Shown here piece after piece: positions 13,382-22,859 of a stretch of 64,000 bases of DNA (its first letter is position 1; each line of letters starts with the position of its first letter). Below the pieces are notes generated by a model. The model saw only the letters and a list, made by a program, of their open reading frames with translations. It was not told where the DNA came from and did not search any database. The position numbers were made by a program, and so were the translations under genes. Source of the stretch: Allodiplogaster sudhausi (taxonomy: Eukaryota > Nematoda > Chromadorea > Rhabditida > Diplogasteridae); the NCBI GenBank assembly GCA_945643635.1, contig CALZFC010000111.1, positions 776,001-840,000 of the forward strand, given 5' to 3'.

Positions 13382-14048
13382 GGAGTCATTACCTCGGCAA
13401 ATTCGCTTGACGGGGCTTGTACCTGCATCTCGAGAACTCGGTGACGACCTCGCTTAGTTGGCTTCAATGCAATGATAAAAAATAAGGATAGAATAAATAT
13501 AATAAAAATAAAAATTGGACAATAAAATAATATAACAAAATAGAGAGTGAGAGGAACTAGAAGAATGAGAATTCTTGGCTAACCGACTGGAAGATGACAG
13601 GAGGGTTCGTGTCGTCCTTCTCCCCTTCCTCTCGCTCGCTCTCACTCCTTTCGGGTGCTTCTTCTACAAGTTGCAGCAGGCGGAGCAACAACTTCTGCGT
13701 CTTGGCCGGGCACTCCGAGATTGCGAAAAGGCCAACGCACTCCTGCGACAATCACAGCATTCACGCGAATATTCCAAAAAATGTTCCCTTCAGCTTAATT
13801 ATTCAATTTGTTCAGACGGAAACTTGTTTTTTTCTTTCTCTACCCTTTTGCAAGTCTCAGGGTAAGGACTCAACACTTAAATGCTGATTGACGAACGTTG
13901 GTTACGGTATTCATGAATGAACTCGAACCTGCTGATCGATAGCGTCTGCAGTGAACTTAAATGCACGCTCGAGAGTCCAGGAAAGAGGCTGAGAGAGCAC
14001 AATGCACATGACTGCAGTCCAATTGCTGGAAGATGAAGATGAGAAAGA

Positions 14049-14091
<43 letters not shown>

Positions 14092-16806
14092 TAGCTCCCT
14101 TACTTACCATTCAGCTAACACAGCATAGGTTCGCAACATCTCATCAACCTTTCCATATTCAAGAGAAACATCCAGGCATTCGTTAAACTTCTCTATGAAT
14201 GTCGTGATCATAAACCCGAACTGAAAGTAATTGAGGCTAATTTTCAAGAACTTAGGCAATAATTAGGATGATGAGGAAATTAAACCTCATTCTGAAGGTT
14301 AATATCGTGCACGGGTTGCGGAGCGTATTCCCTGGTGAAATGCACCAAGTCTACACCAATTCGGTTGACCGTTGCCCGGGAGAGAATACGAAGGCAGAGT
14401 GACAGGACACTCTGAAAATACATTTCCTATTATTGTAAAAGAAGGGGGGAATAATGAATGGGAGAGATGGCTTACAGTAGCATCGCCGTGCTCGTCCGCC
14501 ATGGCCACAATGCTTGCGACTCTCTCGTAGATAGTTGTCTTCATCTCTACCGCCTCATTCTCACTCTCTCTTCTTGTATTCTCTGTGGCCTCTTCAGTTT
14601 CTCCCTCCCTCTCCTTCTCAACTTGGTAAGGACGGAAGAAGGCGAACGCCGCGGAGGCCATTGCACCCCGACAGCTCTGGAATCATAATACCGTCAATAT
14701 TCTTATAAAATTAAGAATGCATATAAAAGAAGAATCCACGGAGAGTGAAAGAGCGGGAGGCAGAGAGACATAAATGAGAGTGAGAGAGATAGAGACAGCA
14801 GAGTAAGAGAGAGAGGATACAAAATAGAGAGAGGATACATAATAGAGAGTGAAAGAGAGAGAGAGAGAGAGTGAGAGATGAATGAGAAAGAAAACCTGCA
14901 GAGCGTGGAGTGCATTGAGAGCAGGCTGATGCAGCTGCGTGAATCCACTGTCAGCAATGAGAACCAAGTTCCAGGCTACGCCGTGCTCCTGAACAGCTCT
15001 TCATAATATTTGAATCTGAATGAAAGAGGAGCTAACCAGGACAGCAATGGCATAATTGGGGTCGAATGCATGCCTCGCAATCTCTTCCACCAGATGGAGG
15101 CCAACTCGCAGGAAGTGAGCGGGGGCTGCTTGAGATGCGGTTATCTGGGAAGAGATACTCAGTAAGAAGCAAGGCCATCAATACAAAGGAACTGACATCA
15201 AGAGAGAGAGCAAAGCTCGCCCAGTCAGCCAGCATCCCTGGCAGGCCCACCTTCTCGTCAGGGACAGCTTCTAGCAATTGACAGCACGGTGAGTTAAAGG
15301 AAAGAGACTAATTGTAAGAGATCACTACTCTTAGCAGCCTCGCGAAGACAGGCACGCAGTTCAGGCAAGAGACTCTCCACGGTCACCACCCAGTCATCGC
15401 TAAATAGAGATTCTCTCAATCTACATCACACTTTTATTAAATGTTTTTTCTACCCTTCTCGTTTTCTAGCCGTATAAAATAAATAAAGTGTCCCAAATAA
15501 TTAACAAGCAGCTGAAAAGGAAAAAAAATTGAAAGCGAACATTAATTATCAAATAACAGAGTATTAGAATGAGTAGCTAACACAAGTTCCTCGAGGGGTT
15601 GTCGATCGAAGGAAGCGACCGCATCGCAGAAGAGCTCCCAGGCTTTCCCTTCGCAAGTCACTGCGCTCTCTCTCCAAGGAGGACGACGACACTGGCAATT
15701 CATTCATTCCTTTTGATCATTCAACTTGAACAAATCGGAAAATTAAAAATCATAGAAGTCCACTTACACTAAAACTAATAAATAATCTCTAGAAAGTAAC
15801 CTTTAATCTCCTCGGCTCATAGTCGTCAACAGAGAAATGTTTCCCCTCGATCGCGAGTGCTTCCACTTCATCCAATTGTCTTTGTTTCTCCCTTTCTTCT
15901 GCTCTCTTAATTAAGAAACGTCTTGTCACGATTTTTCAAAGATTATAAGCAAGCTTAACTTCTGACCTTCTTTTTCCATTCCTCCTTATTTTGCTGAGAT
16001 GTAGCTGCAGCACCAGTGTCTAAATTCTTCTTGAAGAAACCTTAAATAGGAAATGAACACAAACCTGCTGCTTCCGGTTCTGTGTCATCGTCGATCTCAA
16101 TGATTTCAATTCTGTCAGGAGCTCCATCCTCATCGTCGTTTACTTCTTCGTCTTCTTCAACCAGTTCCACCTCCTAAAATAAATGGGTAAATATAAATGA
16201 TGAGGAAGAGTGATTGTCAATCGTAAATGACAGTGAGAGAAGTATCGGCTGACATCTTTTGCTTCCTCTTCCAAGTAGAAGATTCCGGGCTTCTCGTCTT
16301 TGTCTGTCTCAATGTCGATTTGGAGACACAGCTTCTCATAGCAACCCTTTACTGTGATCTGCACAGACAAATCATGATGAAAGTGGTTAGAATGTAGAAT
16401 ATTCAACGAAAGAGAAAGACATGCCTTGTCAGTGATGAATACTTCATCGAAGGCCACTTCGAATGGTTCAGAGTCCGTCCAGTTGAGCGTTGCCTCCCCA
16501 ATCACAACTTCGCTGTCCCCACCACTCGGGATGCCCAGAAATTCAACAAGTCTCCCATCGGGTCTGCAGTTCAAACTCCATTATTTCTTTGCCGTTATGC
16601 TACTAGCCAACAAATTTTTGTAAACGATTTCCTAACTTCTCAGCTGGTGGTTCCATCCCATCCTTGTAATCGCTGACCATGAAACGAGCAATTCTAACTG
16701 GTTTCAATACATCCAATTCCTCCGGTGGTCTCAGCCGGAGCTGATCTGTCCATTCAGTGCAGCAGATGTGACTGAGAACACCAGAATAGGCCACTGCCAA
16801 CGGCAT
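7834..16806 (-). CDS. VIRMA: Virilizer-like protein (VIRMA), large multi-exon gene
   Basis: Very long gene of roughly 25 or more short exons, giving perhaps 1500-1800 residues, in the size range of virilizer. Virilizer is the scaffold of the nuclear m6A methyltransferase complex. The N-terminal part (start ATG read at 16806) gives PEELDVLKPVRIARFMV and later DEVFITDK then VKGCYEKLCLQIDIE, which follow the beta-rich VIR_N domain ending in a VLxGxYxxLxL motif. An acidic stretch follows at 16050-16170 (VELVEEDEE...EIDDD). A helical-repeat segment then reads WVVTVESLLPELRACL (about 15400), MLADWASFALSLDV (15220), FLRVGLHLVEEIAR (15100) and QLHQPALNALHALQ (14915). This order tracks the WVTALEEIP, LVDWTMQALNL, LNVRQLKAGTKL and SLKLNAFKALDS blocks of VIRMA. 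The last exons (8060-7834) read GRNIRPGYPRKINPPSVKK, like the Arg/Pro-rich C-terminus. Several introns hold CT/GA tracts. The last third is weakly matched, so a second gene downstream of about 9.1 kb is possible. Confidence 0.6.
9220..9258. repeat. (CT)n tract in an intron of the virilizer-like gene
   Basis: CT dinucleotide run on the plus strand, hence GA in the transcript, within an intron of the minus-strand gene. Confidence 0.9.
10486..10535. repeat. (GA)n tract in an intron of the virilizer-like gene
   Basis: GA run of about 48 bases on the plus strand, hence a polypyrimidine CT run in the transcript. Confidence 0.9.
13300..13382. repeat. (GA)n tract in an intron of the virilizer-like gene
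   Basis: GA run of about 80 bases with rare GTGA and GAAA interruptions, in the intron before the exon reading GRHRVLEMQVQAPSSEFAE. Confidence 0.9.
14052..14090. repeat. (CT)n tract in an intron of the virilizer-like gene
   Basis: Pure CT dinucleotide run close to an exon boundary of the minus-strand gene. Confidence 0.9.
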
Positions 16807-17338
16807 CCCCTCCAGACATGCAAGAAGCAAGCAATCTCCACTGCTACTAGTTAAGGTCCCCCCAAAAAATAGGCCTCAAATATCCGTCCTTGTCAGATGA
16901 ACAATTACTAAAGGTTAGTGACGTAGGTAAATAATGGCAATTCTTTATGAATAGCAATGCAAGCTCACTTGCCGACAGCGCTCTAATTTACCGGATGGAA
17001 ACCATAAATCAAACAGATTCATGCATATTTCAAGATAAAATGTTCGAAGCATTCATAATGTACAGCATACGTGGTTCAACTACGCGATCTATCACAACTC
17101 TTCTATATTGACAGCACAGAATGGCGACACCAGAGAAGTATGGAAACATTAAGCATCACAACCGGTTTCATAGCCAGCATGTAAAAATGGAAGACTTAAA
17201 GTAACTGTCGACAATCACAGGTAATTATCACTTGAACTCTATCTTGACTGCACATAATCTCAAATTAGAAAAAGGGCTCGACTGAAGGATGGACTCGACT
17301 GAAAGATAGACTCGACTGAAGGTAAGAGAAAGAGAAGT

Positions 17339-19021
17339 TCAGAAATTCAGAGTGCAGTTTCCACTTGGGACGCAGCAAACTTGCTGCACCATAATTGCAG
17401 AAATCTGAAGGAAGACAACATTTCTCATAATCGCAAATGGTAAACAATAATACCAATGTAACATCTACAATGACCTGTTCCTTGTGATTGAAGTAGGTGA
17501 GCGTGACCACCACATCAAACTCCATATTAACGTAGAGGGAAGTCAACTTGGAGAAAGGTGCCTGGCAGTATTGACTGAAACATTCCGATGTGGCAAGAAT
17601 GCAAATGAATGGAAAGAGATGAAAGTGACTGACGCTGTGTATCCCGTAAGAGTGACAGAGTTGTTGAAGGCAATGGAACTGGAGAAGCGTTGGAAGGGGC
17701 CGGAGAGCGGAGAGATGCTTATCTCGCTTGTGTTCATTCCGGATCCGATCACCTGCACATTAAAGCTTTTACAACTGACATTGGAAAAAAGTCAGGTGTG
17801 AAAGCATACGACGAGGAAGTGGTGAAAATAGTCAGAATTTGTATTTCAAAACTTTTTTTAAAGAAAAGTAATCTAACATCTTTGCTCCACGGTTGGAACT
17901 TGCTAATAACGGTGGCCGTTGTATTCGTTACTTCTACTGCGTAGTAGTTAGCATTTGAAATATTGACGCTATTCTGCAAAAAAAAACAAATATGAAGAGT
18001 AAACTCAATGATCTCATTTTGGTAAAAATTGAAAGACTATAAAAAGAAGTGATTGCGTCAGCACATTCGTGGAACTGCAGTGAGAAAGTCTGTTAAAAGA
18101 AAAAGAAAAACCGTACTGACCATAAAGTGGAATTGAATCTTGCTAGGATCGGACTGCTCTATAATGAAGACGCGATCAATGGACGGTCTGAGAGAGTGCA
18201 ACTCAACTGCTCGCGGCATGAGCATGAACACGATGGCTGAATGTATCAATGACCTTCTTGCATCATTATTCAACTAATATTAAGAATATGACTGAACAAT
18301 AAATCTAAATAATGTGCCTGAATGTTGATAGACGCCTAGAGATCTCATTCTGCTGAACTGTCATAAACACGGAAAAGCATTCCTCCACGACAAAAAGAGT
18401 TAAATGTTCGGTAAACGGACAATTCCTGGGTTTTCACGACTGATCAACATTCAATTATTAACAAAAAATTAGAAAGCTGTCCAAACGAGTGGAGATTGAA
18501 CCTCCGGCAATGAAAACGCAGGCGAAGACAACAGCAACGACCCATCTCCAGGTGTGCTTCGGCTTGAGTCTCTCGTCATTGATCGGAATCAACGCAACCA
18601 GAGTCTCCTCCATTTCTAAACAACTTTCTTCTATCCCGCTAGCATACAGCCAACATTTTATTTTTTTTGTAAAAAGAAAATGTAAAATTTAAAGATGTAT
18701 TTGAAAGGAACAATCTAGCTACTGAAGATGTATCTGAATCTGTGAAACCAGTAAGAAAGAAAGCCTGAAACCTTTGGGAATCCGGCCAGTGCCCTTGCAA
18801 GAAGGACACGGCACACTGCCCCCATCAACTCGGTGTAGTCAGTGCTGACTGATCGGGACGGGCCTCCATTCGGCTCCTGAGCACCAAAGTTAAAAACACT
18901 TTCACCAAGAAATGATTAATAAAAAATTCGAAAATTCCAGCACCTTTGAAAGAGAAGGCAGCCCGCCTCTGTTGCCTTTTGGAGGCTCCTCACTTTTCAG
19001 CCCCCCAGTCAACGCTACCAT
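17339..19021 (-). CDS. TMEM106: TMEM106-family lysosomal membrane protein with an apparent frameshift
   Basis: Type II membrane glycoprotein family of late endosomes and lysosomes. Exon 1 (19021 to about 18944) starts MVALTGGLKSEE. Exon 2 carries the zinc-ribbon-like signature VPCPSCKGTGRIPK (about 18775-18830). Exon 3 (18616-18487) gives LVALIPINDERLKPKHT followed by the single transmembrane helix WVVAVVFACVFIAGGS. The luminal part has SISNANYYAVEVTNTTA-type text (about 17970-17900), then NMEFDVVVTLTYFNHKEQ (17530-17480). It joins across an intron to ISAIMVQQVCCVPSGNCTLN and a TGA at 17339. This matches the TMEM106 order LVALIPYSDxRLxP, NNNYYSVEV, VTTTYFGHSEQIS and YVDCG. Between the exon 2 start (DYTEL) and the CPSC motif the frame slips by one base at a G5 run, so a sixth G would restore it. 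It is either an assembly indel or a damaged allele. Confidence 0.85.
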
Positions 19022-19242
19022 TTTTTGATGGAAATGACAGAAGTTACATGACGAGGAAGCACAAAAGACAAGCAGACAACAGGATGAAAGGCGTGCGATA
19101 AAAACAGCGACGATCAATCGAGCCTAGGACTTCCCACTCCCGCACGCTCACTCCCGAATTCCTCTGTTCGCCTAGTCGCCCCTCCTTGTTGCATCCTCAC
19201 TTCCATCTCTTCCACGTTTGCCAAATAGCACAAAGCAGCTCT

Positions 19243-19374
19243 TTAAAAGTCAAACAGAGAAGGACTGACGTCGGAATGACTCGCCCTTCCATCGGTGTCT
19301 TCTTCGTTTTCTTCCTCCAATCTCTTGTGAGAGGATGAAACAGCACGACGAACTCTCTGCCACAATGACGACAT
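19243..19374 (-). CDS. Small open frame upstream of the TMEM106 gene, possible 5' exon
   Basis: A 43-codon frame starting MSSLWQRVRRAVSSSHKRLE, then an acidic stretch EEENEEDTDG, ending at TAA (19243). It lies about 220 bases upstream of the TMEM106 exon 1 start, on the same strand. The charged, serine-rich composition would suit the cytosolic N-terminus of TMEM106, but I see no strong donor joining it. It could equally be an upstream ORF or chance. Confidence 0.25.
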   Translation of the reverse strand: MSSLWQRVRRAVSSSHKRLEEENEEDTDGRASHSDVSPSLFDF

Positions 19375-19958
19375 CGCTTCCCTTACCATAACAGAAGATT
19401 CTCAACACAGTCTTCAAGCCTGTCCTCGCTCTGGCAAGCCTCGCGATTCAAACAAAGTAAAATGGCGCGGAATTTAACCACTGAGCAGAAACTACTCAAA
19501 TGGTTTGATTTAATTCAAAACTTTATTACCCTATTGTATTGTATGCTCGGTAAAGAAAGGTTAAAGCAAGAGATCGGCAACAATAGCTAAACAGTTCCGA
19601 AATGCCTGATATCAACACCATCACACAAATAACAGATGCCTATAACAAATGTCTCAAAAGTACATATGTGCGATACCAGAGCTTATAAGAAGTGATTATT
19701 CAAAAATTGATACAACCTCATGATAGAAACCGTATTATGACTACAAGCGAAAGGATAGTTTACAGAGAAGTTATATTAAAAAAAACGCATAAAAAATATG
19801 TAACCGATCTAGCCAAATGTTACTAATTGTGCAGCAATGGTTTTTGAAACCTGCAACCCTGCTAGTAAGGTAAAATACGAACGGAATACCAGATATGGGA
19901 ATAAGTATAACGAGCATAATCGGTCACGAAGTGCCTAATAACAAGGATTACAACTCTA

Positions 19959-22577
19959 TCAACAAACGGCAGGTTCCATCAGAGTAGTGCGAATTGCCTT
20001 GTTGTGCTCCTCTAGGGAAACGTGTGAGTAGTATCTTAAACAAGCAATTATTTAAGTAAGATCCATGTAAATTGGGATTAATTTTTAGAAAATCTGTAGA
20101 TCATTTAAGAATAAACAGTACGATACAGTTTAGCACTCGGCTAACCTAACGAAGTCGCCGATGGAAGCGAAATAGAGGCCGCTATTCTCAAAGCCCCACC
20201 CTTGCTCCGCCTCTTCAATTAAACAGTGAGAAATTCGGCCTCCCACAAGAACTGACAGCACCTAAATGTGCATCATTTCAAAATTCGATGAAAATGATGG
20301 TGGAAATATGGAAACAAATAAAAAGCTAAAGATCTAAACAGGAAATATTGAAACTGATTCATATAATTTTAGGATCTAAAATATCGAATGAAACAAGACG
20401 AACAAGTTTTCCTTTTTGAGTCGCGCTTGGCCGTATAAGAAATATGCCATCGAAAGATTGCGAACTAGGTCGGCGAGCAGTCACGGAACACGCAGTCGCC
20501 GCGCCCCCTCTTCGCTTCCCATTCTCAATCTACTTCATATGTAAAAGCGGCCAAATGAAAAAAAACGAGACGAAATGGAAATAGACCTTCTGGAAGTCTT
20601 GAGCGAGGCGGACTCTGGCCGATTCAATGAGAGCAGCAGCCGCTTCCTTGCTCGGATCATTCACAAGGAATCTAATGCCAGACATGGCTAACTGCATGAA
20701 TAAGAAGATGAATGACTGACTTGGCTGGATCCCACTTCAAAGGCATCTCATTGAGGAGCCGAGCGAGGGCAATGGTCTCGTGTGCCTGTCTCATTGCGAA
20801 GTGTTCACTCAGTTGCCGAATCCGCGAATCGCACAACATCTCGCTTCCTTCCTTTTCATCCTTGCCACTTTGGAAGAAGACGCCCAGTTCACCAATCAGC
20901 TGGTCAAGTTCAACCGAGAGATTCGTCAAGCGATCCTCAACAAACAACCATTTTCTCATCAATTCTGGAATGTTCGCTGGAGCAAAACAGACCGATTCAT
21001 GCTTAAGATCAACAGCCTGCTGAGTCATAAATTCTTTGATCCTGCTGATGTGACCTTCGATAGTCGACGCCTCCTCTCGCATTCCCATTACAAACTCATC
21101 GATTACCTATAAATGGCTCCATGTTATTTCTAAGCATAGCTGAACAAGGTTCGGCGCAGGACTCCGGGGGGGGGGTACAAAGCCGAAAAAGTGACTTTTT
21201 CGGTGAAAAATCACCTTTCTTGTGGAAAAAGTGCCCTTTTTCAAGCAAAAAATTTTTCATCCGGGGGGGGGGGGGGGGGTTTCAACGGAATTTTGAGCCG
21301 GCCGGGGGGTACAACACGGCGCATGCGCCGCCCTTGTTCAGCACTGTTTCTAAGATAGATATGCTCAGGAAAACCTTGGAATTGACGTCAAAAGCAGCGA
21401 GTCGTTTGTCTGCGTCTAGCGGAGCGAAATTAGAAGAGGCAGAAGGCGGCTCGCTCAGAAGCTCTTTCTGGGTTGACGCCACTTCTTTGAGCAGCTCCAT
21501 CTTCTTGTTCACGTCCGCGAGCTAATTCAGCAAGTAGAAAGGAAATAAAGAAGGCCCCATCAGGCAATACTTACATAAGGTGAACTGTATCACATACCCA
21601 GGGATAAAAAAGGCTTTGCTCACGCATTAGAACACAAACATAAATCGTGAAAAAGTCCACTAACCGCTGCAACTTGTGCTCGATGTAAATTTTCTGCCCG
21701 AATTTGCTCCCCGTAGTGAATGTCAACAATCCTGAAACATTCCCAGTTGTTCGCAGAAAGATTGTATTTAAAGGAATAATGAAGATATACTTGGCAGCTC
21801 GATGAAAGGCAGTACTGCATGTCCGAAGTCGTTCGATAGCCAAGTACTGCTCGAACTCCTCGTCACCCGAATGTCTCCTTCAATGAAATGCAATGATTGA
21901 TCTAAGATAAAAGAAAGCATCGGATTCTGAAGATTGTTGACCCACTGACCTTCGACTATCTCTCAGTGGGAACAGTAGCTTCGTGTCAAGATGGGCATTA
22001 TAACTCTGCAAAAGAGACCGAACCAATACTCGTGATGAGCTCAGAAGGCAAACCTTGAGCGAAACAGTCTTGTGAGTTTCAATCAACTGCTGGATAGAAT
22101 TAAATTCGAGAGAGTGGAGATTGAAACCGCACATCCCTCCGGAGACGTGAATTTTTACCAGTTTCGTTTCACCACCAGCTCTGAAAAACCGTCGCAACCT
22201 TGGAATCACGAAGAATGTTCTTCTGTTCATGTCATACCTAACAGTCAGTGTAAAGTCACCCGGAGTAGACGCATCGCGTACTACAAACGTACCGTCCTGC
22301 TTTTTTTCAAGTGCCTGCACAAGTTTTTTTTAATATGTTTGCCTCTCATTCATGATAACATAACGAAACAGAATCGAATCCAAACGGTAACCTTGGCCAA
22401 ATCATTCTTACTCGCTCCGGGCCAATACCACGGCTCGGAAATGAGAGAATGAACTTCAGTCAACTGGCAGCCTTCTCCAGAAGAAATGGAATTCGCGTTG
22501 TTCCGAATTGACCTGCCCAGCATCCCAGCGTCTGCTTCTTTCTTGTCTCCACCATAAGCCGAACGCCCACCAGTCAT
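19959..22577 (-). CDS. aap-1 (PIK3R-like): PI3-kinase regulatory (p85/p55-like) adaptor with two SH2 domains
   Basis: Class IA PI3K adaptor, which couples receptor phosphotyrosines to the p110 catalytic subunit in insulin-type signalling at the plasma membrane. The start MTGGRSAYGG is read at 22577. The N-SH2 domain begins EPWYWPGASKNDLAKV (about 22440-22390). It continues DGTFVVRDASTPGDFTLTV (22290), with the phosphotyrosine-binding Arg, and ends in NAHLDTKLLFPL (21990). The inter-SH2 coiled coil runs over exons at 21900-20580 (MELLKEVASTQKELL, EEASTIEGHISRIKEF). The C-SH2 has DGIFLIRPSATQKGKL (about 20420), SHCLIEEAEQGWGF (20230) and SHVSLEEHNKAIRTTL, ending at TGA 19959. There is no SH3 or BH domain, so it is a short p55-type form, as in nematode AAP-1. 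A MITE lies in the intron at 21108-21385. The gene is divergent from the zinc-finger gene at 22860. Confidence 0.88.
21135..21346. mobile_element. hAT-type MITE with poly-G tract
   Basis: A 212-bp insertion flanked by a perfect 8-bp direct duplication TTTCTAAG (21127-21134 and 21347-21354). The terminal inverted repeats begin CATAGCTGAACAAGG on the left and CAGTGCTGAACAAGG on the right, read inward. An 8-bp target duplication with CA(G)-initiated termini is the hAT pattern. Inside are GGCGC-containing subterminal sequences, a G run of about 17 at 21264-21280, a second G run at 21167-21175 and a shorter one near 21303-21309, two of them followed by GTACAA. There is no coding capacity. It sits in an intron of the PI3K adaptor. 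Confidence 0.75.
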
Positions 22578-22859
22578 TAATTGGAACTGGAAACAGAAAT
22601 TTCGATGAAGTGAAGAGTTGGATCCCACACTTAAATGTTGTAGGAACGCGTGCAAGAAGGACACTGCACACTTTTCTCCTGCACTAGTTTATGCACTTCA
22701 CTTGCACTACTTATGATCTAAAACGGAATACTACGGTAAACACCGCACTATATATAATGTGCTACGGAACTTCTCGTCTTTAAATCGTTTAGTTTAGATA
22801 AGGTGTATTTTTTGTAGTATTCAAGAGTATCAAGTGTGTAATTTCAGTACGAGAAGTTC
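22578..22859. promoter_or_regulatory. Shared intergenic region between divergent PI3K adaptor and zinc-finger genes
   Basis: The two ATG codons face away from each other only 282 bases apart, so both promoters must lie here or overlap it. A TATATATAA-like stretch occurs at about 22749-22757. No specific operator is claimed. Confidence 0.45.
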
